A stretch of DNA of 35,365 nucleotides from Betaproteobacteria bacterium (GCA_027492485.1 JAPUER010000083.1:1-35365); one strand, 5' to 3'. Shown: positions 15,780-24,213, numbered from the stretch's first letter. Translations and numbers: made by a program. The notes: generated by a model from the sequence alone, not told the origin.

Positions 15780-16076
15780 TCAGTTCCGCCGCGCCACCCA
15801 ATAAGTCGCGCCTTCCGGCCCGTAACGTTCGCTGTGCGGCTCGTTGGCTTGCAGGTGGAAACGATCGCCGGGCAGCAGGCGCCGCGCGGGCTGGTCACCG
15901 ATGGCGAGCCACATTTCGCCCCGCACCACGATCGCGTTGGCCTCGAACGGATGCGCATGCGTGTCCACCACCGTGCCCGGCGCCCACGGGCGCTCCAGCA
16001 CTTCGTCGTAGCCAGCAGCGAGCACGTCGCTGCGGAACTGGTCGAAGGTGGGTAGCGGCGCGGACATCGTGGGCAT
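15780..16076 (-). CDS. Small single-domain cupin protein
   Basis: The protein has 98 residues and one cupin domain. Motif 1 is HAHPFEANAIVVRGEMWL (about residues 40-57), with His40, His42 and Glu45 as likely metal ligands. Motif 2 is PGDRFHLQANEPH (69-81), with a final His. Small cupins of this kind can be metal-dependent dioxygenases or sensors, and no function is assigned. The start may be the ATG at 16076 or 16067; neither has a strong ribosome-binding site. The stop lies directly against the flavoprotein remnant, so the junction may be a rearrangement scar. Confidence 0.85.
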   Translation of the reverse strand: MPTMSAPLPTFDQFRSDVLAAGYDEVLERPWAPGTVVDTHAHPFEANAIVVRGEMWLAIGDQPARRLLPGDRFHLQANEPHSERYGPEGATYWVARRN

Positions 16077-16156
16077 TCGTCTGGTAGCGGTCCGGGCAAC
16101 GCGCAGATTGCGTCGACGCGCCCAGACTAGGCGACGGGCGGAGCGCGGCTGGTCGG

Positions 16157-16255
16157 CTAACGCGCGTTGACTTTCTTGAGTCGGATGCCGTAAGCAACAG
16201 CCAGGCGGCGCTGTAGCCGGGCCGATTTTTTAAGGGCAGCCTTGAGTTCGTTCAT
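16157..16255 (-). CDS. Possible microprotein downstream of the zeta-toxin-like gene
   Basis: This 32-codon frame begins 8 bp after the stop of the P-loop kinase gene and is on the same strand. The peptide is strongly basic with leucine/lysine/arginine spacing suggestive of a helix (it begins MNELKAALKKSARL and ends KKVNAR). No strong ribosome-binding site is seen, so it may rely on translational coupling. An antitoxin or regulator role is speculation based only on position. Confidence 0.35.
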   Translation of the reverse strand: MNELKAALKKSARLQRRLAVAYGIRLKKVNAR

Positions 16256-16263
16256 CGGCGGCG

Positions 16264-16866
16264 TCAGAAGGGACTTCTTGCCCGATTTGGATGGCTGAAT
16301 GGAATCCATTGGCGCGAGTTTAATACAGTAATTGCACCCGAAATACCTTGCGCCACAACGGTCGCGGTATCGTCGGTCGAATTGTCAAACAACGTGAACT
16401 CGTCGGCGATTGGCATATACAGATCGACGAAATTCTGACGACTGCGTTCGAAGCGGCGGCGAATGTCGCCCTCGGGAATATCGTGACCTCCCATTGCCAC
16501 GCGACGTCGCACGCGAGCCACCGCAAGATCGGCGCTGATCAAGCTGAAGTAATAGATCGACGTCCGATACCCCTGCGCCTTTAGATCGCGAAGAAAACCC
16601 GCGAAACTGCGGCTTGACAACGTGCTCTCGAACCCGAAATCCGCCCGGTCTGCGGCCAGCTCACGCAATTGACGAAGCATGATCTTGCCGGCAGCAAACG
16701 CGGCGACTTGAGTGTTGTAGCCAACCAGACCGCGGGCGATCAGATCCGCATTGACAAAAATAGGAACATCGAGTGCTGCCAGGATAGCCGTCGCATGGGA
16801 CGATTTGCCGGCGCCGTTCGGGCCTGCGAATACGACGACGCGTGGCGCGGTGGATAGTTCGGACAT
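16264..16866 (-). CDS. Zeta-toxin-like P-loop kinase (COG4185 type)
   Basis: The protein has 200 residues. The Walker A motif is GPNGAGKS (15-22). VNADLIARGL follows (38-47), then the FEST segment (79-82) and the late RRVAMGGHDIPEGDIRRRF (121-139), all typical of the predicted ATPases related to zeta toxin and UDP-N-acetylglucosamine kinases. Some relatives are toxins of type II systems and others are housekeeping kinases; which applies is unclear. No standard epsilon-type antitoxin is adjacent, only a 32-codon frame downstream. It diverges from the CinA-type gene across 70 bp. Confidence 0.85.
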   Translation of the reverse strand: MSELSTAPRVVVFAGPNGAGKSSHATAILAALDVPIFVNADLIARGLVGYNTQVAAFAAGKIMLRQLRELAADRADFGFESTLSSRSFAGFLRDLKAQGYRTSIYYFSLISADLAVARVRRRVAMGGHDIPEGDIRRRFERSRQNFVDLYMPIADEFTLFDNSTDDTATVVAQGISGAITVLNSRQWIPFSHPNRARSPF

Positions 16867-16936
16867 TCTGTTTCAATTGTCGCTGGAAACTGCTCGTCGT
16901 GCTTGCCCCCAACATACGTTCGACATCTTTCAACTC

Positions 16937-17761
16937 ATGAAAAATGACATTCCCCCTGCGTTTAGTTTGATCATCGTCGGCGACGAAATCCTCTCCGGCA
17001 AACGGCAGGACAAACATCTCGCCAAAGTCATCGAACTGCTTGCTGCTCGTGGGTTGGTGCTGGCAGCGGCGGAATACGTTGGCGATGACCGACCGCGTAT
17101 CGAGGCGGTGTTGCATCGGGCGTTTGCGCGTTCGCGCGAGCAGGGCGAAATTGTGTTTTCCACCGGCGGCATCGGCGCTACGCCGGATGACCATACGCGG
17201 CAATGCGCTGCCGCCGCGCTTGGTGTGCCGCTGGCGCTGCACCCCGAGGCCGAGGTGTTGATCCGCGAGCGCATGCGGGATGTGGCGCGCGAGCAGGGCG
17301 TCGCCTATGAGCCGGAACGCGACGACAACGTGCACCGGCTCAACATGGGCATGTTCCCCGAGGGGGCGGCGATCATCGCGAATCCGTACAACAAGATTCC
17401 CGGTTTTTCGGTGGGCGACGTGCACTTCGTGCCGGGCTTTCCCGTGATGGCCTGGCCGATGATCGAGGGCCTGCTCGACAGCCGCTACGCGCATCTGCAC
17501 CGCCGCCATGCTTACGTCGAACAGTCGGTGATCGTGTTCGGCGCGATGGAAGCGACACTGACGCCGCTGATGGAAGCGGTGGAGCGCGAACATCCGGGCG
17601 TCAAGGTGTTCAGCCTGCCCAGCGTCGACCATCCGCAATACGGGCGGCACATCGATCTCGGCGTCAAGGGTGCGCCAGCGGCGGTGGCACCGGCCTATGC
17701 GCAGTTGCGTGCCGGGCTTGTTGCGCTTGCTGCGAGACTTGGCCCGGAACTGGTGCGTTAG
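16937..17761 (+). CDS. CinA/MoCF-type molybdopterin-binding domain protein
   Basis: The 274-residue protein is built on the MoaB/MogA-like fold found at the N-terminus of CinA. FSLIIVGDEILSGKRQDKH (9-27) and the FSTGGIGATPDDHT loop (about 74-87) are the signature segments, and the later NPYNKIPGFSV and FVPGFPVMAW match CinA. It lacks the C-terminal nicotinamide-nucleotide amidase domain. Possible roles are a nucleotide or pterin-related hydrolase; function is not established for this form. The ATG at 16937 is chosen because the MKNDIPPAF start matches homologues; the frame is open further upstream into the divergent gene. Confidence 0.9.
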   Translation: MKNDIPPAFSLIIVGDEILSGKRQDKHLAKVIELLAARGLVLAAAEYVGDDRPRIEAVLHRAFARSREQGEIVFSTGGIGATPDDHTRQCAAAALGVPLALHPEAEVLIRERMRDVAREQGVAYEPERDDNVHRLNMGMFPEGAAIIANPYNKIPGFSVGDVHFVPGFPVMAWPMIEGLLDSRYAHLHRRHAYVEQSVIVFGAMEATLTPLMEAVEREHPGVKVFSLPSVDHPQYGRHIDLGVKGAPAAVAPAYAQLRAGLVALAARLGPELVR

Positions 17762-17773
17762 CTGGTCATCGCG

Positions 17774-17809
17774 GCGTCATGGATGACGCGTGGGCAACAA
17801 GTTGCCCAC
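17774..17809. repeat. Two adjacent perfect palindromes between convergent genes (REP-like)
   Basis: GCGTCAT-GG-ATGACGC (17774-17789) is followed directly by GTGGGCAAC-AA-GTTGCCCAC (17790-17809) and CCTACGC. They lie between the convergent ends of the CinA-type gene and soxA. They resemble repetitive extragenic palindromes; lacking a T-tract, they are not classical terminators. Confidence 0.6.
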
Positions 17810-17839
17810 CCTACGCACGTACTGCGCTGACTGTTCCCG

Positions 17840-18610
17840 TCATGGACGAACAGCGGGCGACTCGACTGCCATGCCCGCGGCGCGCTTCATCAGGTAAGCC
17901 TCCAGGTCGGTCAGCTCGCTGGCGCCGTAGGGGTAAGGCTCGGCGCGCACCGCCGTCATGCAGCCGCGCAGCCGCCGTTGCAGGCTGCCGACGGCTTGCC
18001 ATTCGAGGCGGTAGATCGGGTAGCCGGTGGGATGCGCCTGCGGAATCGTGTTGCCGCCCAGCCGCTTGCCGGCGAGTCCGTCGTGACAATCGCGACAGCT
18101 CAGGTCGATCTGTCCGATGCGCTGGCGGAACAGCGCTTCGCCGCGTGCCTGGGCCTCGACGAGCAGCGGCTGTGCCGGCGGCGCCAGCGGCAGTCCGCGG
18201 CTCTCGAAGGCAATGGCGGTCTCCAGCGCCAGCAGCGAGGCATGTTCGGCGGGCCAGGCGCTGGCTTGTTGCCGGTCCACGCGGCACTGGTTGATCCGCT
18301 GCGCAAGATTGACGACGCGACCGGATGCCGTTGACTGCGCCGGGTAGCGCGGCGCGACGCCGCGCATTTTGGCCAGCGCGCCGTGGCAATCGGTGCAGGA
18401 TTTGCCGGTAGCGCCGCTGCGCTGGCTCCACAACGCCTGCCCGTCCTGCACCCACAGCATGCCGGGGTTCTGCGCGTCGTCTTTCTGCAGCGCTTGGGTG
18501 CTGGCCGACATGAAATCGAAGCCCGACTGGCGCGGCTCGGCCGCCGGTACGCCGGCGGCGACCGTTGCCGCCAGGGCTGCGGCCACCGCCGCTTTCGGCA
18601 GCGTCCTCAC
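17840..18610 (-). CDS. soxA: SoxA, dihaem c-type cytochrome of the thiosulfate-oxidising SoxAX complex
   Basis: With SoxX, SoxA couples thiosulfate oxidatively to the carrier cysteine of SoxY in the periplasm. The 256-residue precursor has a signal peptide (about 1-24), a first haem motif CTDCH near residue 70 and a second CRDCH near residue 172. The active-site cysteine region RRLRGCMTAVRAEPYPYGA follows, where the Cys is the known persulfide haem ligand. The start is a GTG at 18610 overlapping the soxZ stop. It is the last gene of the operon; soxB, which often follows, is absent. Confidence 0.93.
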   Translation of the reverse strand: MRTLPKAAVAAALAATVAAGVPAAEPRQSGFDFMSASTQALQKDDAQNPGMLWVQDGQALWSQRSGATGKSCTDCHGALAKMRGVAPRYPAQSTASGRVVNLAQRINQCRVDRQQASAWPAEHASLLALETAIAFESRGLPLAPPAQPLLVEAQARGEALFRQRIGQIDLSCRDCHDGLAGKRLGGNTIPQAHPTGYPIYRLEWQAVGSLQRRLRGCMTAVRAEPYPYGASELTDLEAYLMKRAAGMAVESPAVRP

Positions 18611-18987
18611 GTGACCCGCAGGTCCGCCTGCTCGCGGTGCGCGAAACCGTTGTCGCCGGTCCAGATGAAGATCAAGGTGCCGCTCTTTTCCGCGCGGAAG
18701 TGAAAGGCGATGTAGGGATTGGCGGCAATGGCCGCGTGCAGCGTGGCGGCGCACACCAGCCGCGCGCCGGGCGGCATCGCGGTGTCGGCAGCCGCCGTCT
18801 CCGGCGCGGCGCCTTCGATAAAACTGCACGTGAAACGCCGGATCAGATCGCGCGGCAGCAAGGCGCCTTCCGCCGAGCGGCGATAGCCGGTCTCCATCGC
18901 GTGCTGCACCAACGCGCGCACCTCGATCACTTCGCCGGCACGCGCGGTTTTGGGCAAGGTGAGCAGCGCACGGGCCATCGCTGTCAT
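18607..18987 (-). CDS. soxZ: SoxZ, subunit of the SoxYZ sulfur carrier
   Basis: SoxZ pairs with SoxY in the periplasm to carry sulfur intermediates and has no export signal of its own. The 126-residue protein contains PKTARAGEVIEVRALVQHAMETGYRR in its N-terminal half and FHFRAEKSGTLIFIWTGDNGF near the end, both diagnostic. The ATG at 18987 overlaps the soxY stop (ATGA), so translation is coupled. An internal ATG at 18978 is possible but less likely. The stop overlaps the soxA start. Confidence 0.95.
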   Translation of the reverse strand: MTAMARALLTLPKTARAGEVIEVRALVQHAMETGYRRSAEGALLPRDLIRRFTCSFIEGAAPETAAADTAMPPGARLVCAATLHAAIAANPYIAFHFRAEKSGTLIFIWTGDNGFAHREQADLRVT

Positions 18988-19451
18988 TCCTCCACACAGG
19001 AGGCGGTGGTGACGATCACCTCCACCGTGTGCGTCCAGCAACTGCCGTCGTTCATTCTGGCCACGGCGACCAACTGTTGCGTGGTGGCGAGCCGGATGCG
19101 GGTGGCGATGCGGGCGCGACCGGCGAGCGGCGACAGCGTGAACACGGCGACGTCGTGCTGCGGATTTTTCTCGTTGAAGAGGGCGATGGCGGTGACATGG
19201 TCCGCCGCCGTCATCGGGCTTGCCACGGTCACTTCGACCGGCACGCTGTTGCCGTTTTCCACCAGCGGCGTGATGTCGAACTGCACCCGTCCCTCGCGCA
19301 CGGTGGCGCCGCCGGCCCAAGCGCGGACCAGCTCGTCGAGGACGGGCGAGCGCGATGCGGCCGCCGCCACCGGGCGCAGCGCCAGCAGCAGCGAGGCGCC
19401 CGCCGTGGCGCGCAGCAGCGCCCGGCGGGTCAGCGCAGCGTTTGCAGCCAT
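18984..19451 (-). CDS. soxY: SoxY-type sulfur carrier with a non-canonical C-terminus
   Basis: SoxY holds the sulfur substrate on a C-terminal cysteine during thiosulfate oxidation. The 155-residue precursor starts with a Tat-like signal (TRRALLRATAGASLLLAL). The mature domain shows VENGNSVPVEVTVASPM and VAVFTLSPLAGRARIATRIRLA, typical of SoxY. Classical SoxY ends in GGCGG; here the end is TTASCVEE with Cys152 fourth from the terminus, plus Cys138. This may be a distinct SoxY subclass or a protein with changed chemistry. The start at 19451 lies 22 bases inside soxX, and the stop overlaps soxZ. Confidence 0.9.
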   Translation of the reverse strand: MAANAALTRRALLRATAGASLLLALRPVAAAASRSPVLDELVRAWAGGATVREGRVQFDITPLVENGNSVPVEVTVASPMTAADHVTAIALFNEKNPQHDVAVFTLSPLAGRARIATRIRLATTQQLVAVARMNDGSCWTHTVEVIVTTASCVEE

Positions 19452-19867
19452 GCGATCACGTCCTCGATCTGCTGCGCGTCGAGCAGCGTCTTGTCGCGCC
19501 AGGCGGCGCCGACGCGCGTGCGCGGCGCCGTTTCGAAGTAGGCCGGCATGACGGAGGCCGGATTCTCCAGCCGCGGATTCACCAGTCGCTGCCGCAACTG
19601 GGCCGCCGACCAGCGCGCGCCGGCACCGGCCAGATCGGTCGAGATATTGCCCTGAAACGGCACCTCCGCCAGCGGCACCCGATGGCAGAGTACGCACTGG
19701 CTCACCTGCCGCTGCGCGACCAGCGCACGACCGCGGTCGGCATCGCCCGGCGTGGCGGTCAGCGGCTGCGGCAGGCCATCGCCGGTGGCGGCGGCGGCCG
19801 CAGCCGGCATCACGAGCGCGGCGACAACGGCGAGGAGCGTTCCGCAGCGGTGCAGCACGGGCCTCAT
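19430..19867 (-). CDS. soxX: SoxX, monohaem c-type cytochrome of SoxAX
   Basis: SoxX is the electron-accepting partner of SoxA. The 145-residue precursor has a signal peptide (about 1-27), one haem site CVLCH near residue 59, and the methionine ligand region SVMPAYF about 47 residues later. FQGNISTDLAGAG between them and the terminal AQQIEDVIAWLQTLR are typical of SoxX. The ATG at 19867 gives a normal signal peptide; the in-frame ATG at 19897 would add ten residues. It begins 37 bp after the molybdenum hydroxylase gene, so it is likely co-transcribed with it. Confidence 0.93.
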   Translation of the reverse strand: MRPVLHRCGTLLAVVAALVMPAAAAAATGDGLPQPLTATPGDADRGRALVAQRQVSQCVLCHRVPLAEVPFQGNISTDLAGAGARWSAAQLRQRLVNPRLENPASVMPAYFETAPRTRVGAAWRDKTLLDAQQIEDVIAWLQTLR

Positions 19868-19903
19868 GGCGAACGACAGTCCACGACGCGGCGGCACTGT
19901 CCG

Positions 19904-22132
19904 CTACACCTTGCCGAGCTGGTCTTTCAGTGGCAGGTTACGCACGCGCACGCCGGTGGCCGCGAAAATCGCATTGAGCACGGCCGGCGCCGCCACCGCG
20001 ATGGTCGGCTCGCCGACACCGCCCCAGAAGTCGCCGGAGGGCACCACGACCGTCTCCACCTTGGGCATCTGCGCCATCTTGAGGCTTGGGTAGTTGTGGA
20101 AATTGCTCTGCTCGATGCGGCCGTCTTTCACCGTGCATTCCTGATAGAGCGCGGCGGACAGGCCGTATACGAACGAGCCTTCCACCTGTGCCTCGATCTG
20201 CTGCGGATTGACCGCGTTGCCGCAGTCGGTGCCGGCGACGATGCGGTGAATCTTCAGCGCGCCGCCCTTGCCGACCGACACCTCGGCAATCGCCGCGACG
20301 TAAGAGCCAAAGCCCATCGTCTGCGCGATGCCGCGGAACACGCCGGCGGCCGGTGGTTTGTCATAGCCGATCTTCGCCGCGACGGCATTGAGCACCGCCA
20401 GATGCTTCGGGCTCTTCGCCATCAGCTTGCGGCGCAGGGCCAGCGGGTCCTGCTGCGTCGCGTGCGCGATCTCGTCGATGAAGCATTCGAGATAAATCGT
20501 GTTCTGGTTGAGGTTCACGCCGCGCCAGAAACCGGCCGGCACGTGCGGGTTGCGCATCGCGTAGTCGATGCGCAGCGCCGGGATGCTGTAGCCGATCGAG
20601 GCCTCCGGCCCCGGCGGATTGAGTCCCTGAAACACCACCGGATCCTTGCCGTCGCGAATCATCTGCGGGTTGACCGTGGCCAGGATCGATTGCCCGGCAA
20701 TGCGCATCGACAGGCCCGCGATTTCGCCGCGATCGTCGAGCCCGGCCACCAGCTTGCAGTGGGTGACCGGATGGAAGCGGCCTTGCGCCATGTCTTCCTC
20801 GCGCGACCAGATCATCTTGATCGGCACGCCGGGCATTTCCTTGGCGATGAGCACCGCCTTGCGCACATAGTCGGTGGCGCCGCGACGGCCGAAACCGCCG
20901 CCGAGATGGATCTTGTAGACCTCGCATTGCGCCGGCTTCAGGCCCGCTGCCTCGGCCGTCGCCGCCAGCGCCGCCTCGCCGTTTTGCGTCGGCAGCCACA
21001 CCTCGCAGCGCTCCGCCGTCCATTTCACCGTGGCGTTCATCGTCTCCATGCAGGCATGGTTCTGGTGCGGATAGGTGTAGACCGCTTCGATGCGCCGCGC
21101 GGCGTTGTCGATGGCGCTGACGGCGTTGCCGACGTCGTTGCCGATCGCCGCGTCGGTGCTTTCCAGCGCGTCATTGAGCACCTCGGCGAACGCTTCGCTG
21201 CTGGCTTTGGCATTGGCGCCGGCGTCCCACTCCACCTTCAGCGCGTCGAGCGCCGTCTTGGCGCGCCACCAGGTGTCGGCAATCACGGCGACGCCGCTGT
21301 CGCCGACACGCACCACTTTCCTGACGCCGGGGCGCTTCATGGCCGCCGCTTCGTCGTAGCTTTTCACTTTGCCGCCGAACACCGGGCAATCGCTCATCGC
21401 CGCGTTGAGCATGCCCGGCAGCTTCAGATCCATGCCATAGACCTGTTTGCCGGTGGTCTTGTCCACCGTGTCGAGACGGGCCATGCGCTTGCCGGCGATC
21501 TTCCAGTCCTTGACCGGCTTCAGCGCGATGTCCTTCGGTGGCGGCAGTTTCGATGCCGCCACCGCCACCTTGCCGTAGGTGGTGCTGCGTTTGCTGGCGC
21601 CGTGCGTGATGACGCCCTTGCTGACGCTGCACTCGGCGGCCGGCACTTTCCAGCCGTCGGCCGCCGCCTGCACCAGCGCCATGCGGGCGGCGGCGCCGCC
21701 CTTGCGCACATAGTCGTGCGATTGCCGGATGCCGCGGCTGCCGCCGGTGGAGAAATCGCCCCACACGCGTTCGCGTTTCAGGTTCTGGCCCGGCGTCGGG
21801 TATTCGGTGCTGACGCGGGCCCAGTCGCATTCCAGCTCCTCGGCCACCAGTTGCGCGAGGCCGGTCAGCGTGCCTTGACCCATCTCGGAGCGTGCGATGC
21901 GGATTACCACACGCTCGTCGGGCTGGATCACGACCCAGGCGTTGATCTCGGGCGTCGTGGCCGCGTTGGCGGGCGCCTGCGCGAGCGCCGGCTGGCCGAT
22001 GAGCGGCAAGTGAAAACCGAGCACCAGTCCGCCGGTGGCGCCGGCACTCTGCTTCAGGAAGTTGCGGCGGCTGGCGCGGGCGGGCGCGCCGGTGCGTGTG
22101 GCGGAGCCGGATTTGCGGGTGGGCGCGTTCAT
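19904..22132 (-). CDS. Large (molybdopterin) subunit of an IorB-type xanthine oxidase family hydroxylase
   Basis: The 742-residue protein is the catalytic subunit of a periplasmic Mo hydroxylase resembling isoquinoline 1-oxidoreductase IorB. It opens with a Tat signal (SRRNFLK at 21-27). Cofactor-binding segments are [19 protein letters not shown] (92-110) and GGGFGRR (421-427). The catalytic glutamate is Glu708 in GVGEP (705-709). Substrates of this group are N-heterocycles or aldehydes, and which is used here is unknown. A cytochrome usually accepts electrons from IorAB-like enzymes. The start overlaps the 2Fe-2S subunit stop (ATGA). soxX follows after 36 bp. Confidence 0.93.
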   Translation of the reverse strand: MNAPTRKSGSATRTGAPARASRRNFLKQSAGATGGLVLGFHLPLIGQPALAQAPANAATTPEINAWVVIQPDERVVIRIARSEMGQGTLTGLAQLVAEELECDWARVSTEYPTPGQNLKRERVWGDFSTGGSRGIRQSHDYVRKGGAAARMALVQAAADGWKVPAAECSVSKGVITHGASKRSTTYGKVAVAASKLPPPKDIALKPVKDWKIAGKRMARLDTVDKTTGKQVYGMDLKLPGMLNAAMSDCPVFGGKVKSYDEAAAMKRPGVRKVVRVGDSGVAVIADTWWRAKTALDALKVEWDAGANAKASSEAFAEVLNDALESTDAAIGNDVGNAVSAIDNAARRIEAVYTYPHQNHACMETMNATVKWTAERCEVWLPTQNGEAALAATAEAAGLKPAQCEVYKIHLGGGFGRRGATDYVRKAVLIAKEMPGVPIKMIWSREEDMAQGRFHPVTHCKLVAGLDDRGEIAGLSMRIAGQSILATVNPQMIRDGKDPVVFQGLNPPGPEASIGYSIPALRIDYAMRNPHVPAGFWRGVNLNQNTIYLECFIDEIAHATQQDPLALRRKLMAKSPKHLAVLNAVAAKIGYDKPPAAGVFRGIAQTMGFGSYVAAIAEVSVGKGGALKIHRIVAGTDCGNAVNPQQIEAQVEGSFVYGLSAALYQECTVKDGRIEQSNFHNYPSLKMAQMPKVETVVVPSGDFWGGVGEPTIAVAAPAVLNAIFAATGVRVRNLPLKDQLGKV

Positions 22133-22680
22133 GCCTTGACTCCTTCTGCCGCTTTGGCGTGCTCGATGTCGAGCGCGCTCTTGCCGAGTTCGGCCTTGTT
22201 GTGCATCTTGCCGCCGGTTCTGGCCGCCGCCATTTCGGTGGCGGCGACGTGAATCGCGGCGCGCACGCGGTTGTAAGTTCCGCAGCGGCAGATGTTGGTC
22301 ATCGCTTCATCGATGTCCTGATCGCTCGGGTTCGGCTTTTCCTTGAGCAGCGCGGTGGCCGCCATGATCATGCCGGACTGGCAGAAACCGCACTGCGGCA
22401 CGTCGAGCGCCTGCCACGCGCGCTGCACCGGATGCGAGCCGTCCTTCGACAAGCCCTCGACGGTGACGATTTTCTGGCCTGGCTTGACGGCGGCGGCCGG
22501 CATCACGCAGGCGCGCACGGCGACGCCATCGATATGCACGGTGCAGGCACCGCATTGCGCGATGCCGCAGCCGTACTTGGTGCCGGTCAACCCCAGTTGT
22601 TCTCGCAGCACCCACAAGAGCGGGGTTCCCTCGTCGGCCGCGTAGTCAAGCGGCTTGCCGTTCACGTTCAAGCGGGCCAT
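22129..22680 (-). CDS. 2Fe-2S small subunit of the IorA-type molybdenum hydroxylase
   Basis: This 183-residue subunit passes electrons out of the Mo centre. It carries the plant-type 2Fe-2S motif [17 protein letters not shown] (about 38-54, with a further Cys near 59) and the second four-helix 2Fe-2S motif CGFCQSGMI with CRCGTY. It has no export signal of its own and is probably exported with the Tat-bearing large subunit. The ATG at 22680 has an AAGGAG site; an upstream in-frame GTG is less likely. It is the first gene of the six-gene operon that ends with soxA. Confidence 0.95.
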   Translation of the reverse strand: MARLNVNGKPLDYAADEGTPLLWVLREQLGLTGTKYGCGIAQCGACTVHIDGVAVRACVMPAAAVKPGQKIVTVEGLSKDGSHPVQRAWQALDVPQCGFCQSGMIMAATALLKEKPNPSDQDIDEAMTNICRCGTYNRVRAAIHVAATEMAAARTGGKMHNKAELGKSALDIEHAKAAEGVKA

Positions 22681-22705
22681 GTGCACTCCTTGTAGTCCGG
22701 GCGCG

Positions 22706-22735
22706 ATATTGATCCGCCATGACCGTTGCCGTCAA
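22706..22735 (-). promoter_or_regulatory. Candidate promoter of the iorAB-type/soxXYZA operon
   Basis: On the minus strand TTGACG (22730-22735) and CAATAT (22706-22711) are 18 bases apart, giving a short leader before the ATG at 22680. The -35 is good and the -10 is weak. Confidence 0.38.
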
Positions 22736-23150
22736 GAGTCTTTCTGCATCGTTGCCCGTCGGCGGTTCCGGAAACGGGCGTCGTTTCGGCTCCAACGTGA
22801 ACGGCCGTGAACGGCCGATCCCGTGCGCGCACGACTTGGCACGAAACCGTCGGGGCATTAGTCATTGATCAGCTTTTCGACGTAATGCGCATGAAATAGG
22901 GGCTAGCAAGGACATTTGATCGATTGTCGACTTCTCATTAAATCGCGCTGTAGACGGCATTGAATGTGCGTTTGGATAAAAAAGATGATCGCCGGGCGTC
23001 GTCGCATCCAATTTCCCTCTGCCGATTGCGCAATGGAACCATGTGCGGCGCGGTCGAGATCGTCGCCGAAGCGCAAGCGATCTGGTCCGGCCGCGAGCGC
23101 CGACGTGGATCGGAAGTAGACTTTGCCATTCGTCCCGCAAGGAGCCCGGC
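22736..23150. other. Intergenic region between divergent operons
   Basis: No gene was recognised here. The stretch holds a short tandem duplication (GTGAACGGCC twice, about 22797-22816) and dispersed repeat copy 3 (22868-22946). The rest, up to the SRPBCC gene, shows open frames but no family resemblance. Confidence 0.5.
22868..22946 (+). repeat. Dispersed 80-bp intergenic repeat, copy 3
   Basis: ATCAGCTTTTCG is followed by GCGCAT (22887-22892), 33 bases, and GTCGAC (22926-22931), then an AT-rich end. It points toward the SRPBCC gene at 23151. Confidence 0.68.
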
Positions 23151-23642
23151 ATGTCCAACGACACTCAAAACTGCTTCACCGAAGCCAGCGGCTTGCACGA
23201 GCTTTCGATCACCCGGCTGTTCGAGGTGCCGGCCGCAAAACTCTGGCGTTGCTGGACCGAGCCGGCGCTGCTGGTGCAGTGGTTCACGCCGCCGCCGTGG
23301 CGGACGGTGCACGCCGAAACCGATGTGCGTCCCGGCGGCGCAAGCTACATCGTGATGCAGGGGCCGGACGGCACCCAGATGCCCAATCGCGGTGTGTACC
23401 TCGAAGTGATCCCGAACAAAAAACTCGTGTTCACCGACGCCTACACCTCGGCATGGGTGCCGTCCGGCAAACCGTTCTTCACCGGCATCATCACTTTTGA
23501 CGACGAGGGCGGCAAGACGCGCTACACCGCCCGGGCGCTGCACTGGACGGCCGCGGACAGCGCCGCCCACGAGGCGATGGGCTTCCACGAAGGCTGGGGC
23601 AAGGTCGCCGAACAGATGGCCGCGCTGGCCGCCACGCTGTAA
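23151..23642 (+). CDS. SRPBCC/AHSA1-type domain protein
   Basis: This is a 163-residue START-like ligand-binding domain of the Aha1/CalC group. The segments ITRLFEVPAAKLWRCWTEPALLVQWF (about 19-44), DVRPGGASYIVM and the C-terminal MGFHEGWGKVAEQM are typical of the family. Such proteins bind small hydrophobic ligands, but the ligand is unknown. The ATG at 23151 has an AAGGAG site; upstream in-frame codons show no conserved pattern. It is 16 bp ahead of a second SRPBCC gene. Confidence 0.88.
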   Translation: MSNDTQNCFTEASGLHELSITRLFEVPAAKLWRCWTEPALLVQWFTPPPWRTVHAETDVRPGGASYIVMQGPDGTQMPNRGVYLEVIPNKKLVFTDAYTSAWVPSGKPFFTGIITFDDEGGKTRYTARALHWTAADSAAHEAMGFHEGWGKVAEQMAALAATL

Positions 23643-23658
23643 ACCGCACGGAGCCACC

Positions 23659-24189
23659 ATGTTGCTGACGCCCTGGATCGTTGCCGCCTGCATGCTGCTG
23701 GTTGCGTTTCTGCTGTACGTGAATTCCAAGCCGGACCGCGGCCGTTTCGAGCGCTCGGTGTTGATCGGGGCGCCGGCCGAGCGCATCTTTCCGCTGATCA
23801 ACGACATGGCCGCGTCGCTGAGCTGGAATCCGTTCCTGAAAAAAGACCCGAACCTGCGCGGCGAGTTGAGCGGCCCGGCGACTGGGCCGGGCGCGCGCTA
23901 CGCCTTTGTCGGCAACAAGGATGTCGGCACTGGCTCGGTGGAAATCACCGACAGTCGCGCCAATGAATACGTCCACCTGCGTCTGCTGATGCAGGCACCG
24001 TTCGCTGCCGACAACGTGGTGGCGTTCACCCTGACGCCCGAAAGCGGCGGCACCCGCGTGAGCTGGGCGATGGAGGGCAACACGACCTACGTCATGAAGC
24101 TGATCGGCACCGTGCTCAACATGGACAAGATGATGGCGCGCGAATTCGACAGCGGACTCGCCGCGCTGAAAAAGCAGGCCGAGGCTTAG
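23659..24189 (+). CDS. Membrane-anchored SRPBCC (polyketide cyclase-like) protein
   Basis: The protein is 176 residues long. A single N-terminal membrane helix (about 5-22) leads into a START-like domain, with FERSVLIGAPAERIFPLINDM at 29-49 and SWNPFLKKDP, then VSWAMEGNTTYVMKL. The topology suggests a membrane-tethered ligand-binding domain. The function is unknown. It lies between another SRPBCC gene and a PhnB-like gene, all rightward, so the three probably form one transcription unit. Confidence 0.85.
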   Translation: MLLTPWIVAACMLLVAFLLYVNSKPDRGRFERSVLIGAPAERIFPLINDMAASLSWNPFLKKDPNLRGELSGPATGPGARYAFVGNKDVGTGSVEITDSRANEYVHLRLLMQAPFAADNVVAFTLTPESGGTRVSWAMEGNTTYVMKLIGTVLNMDKMMAREFDSGLAALKKQAEA

Positions 24190-24213
24190 CCACTACGCCA
24201 CCACGCCACCCCA

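Noticed and set aside
19355-22252. Very long plus-strand open frame (965 codons) opposite the molybdenum hydroxylase and sox genes
   Set aside because: It is antisense to clearly recognised genes and encodes a histidine/arginine-rich low-complexity product, as expected for the reverse of GC-rich codons.
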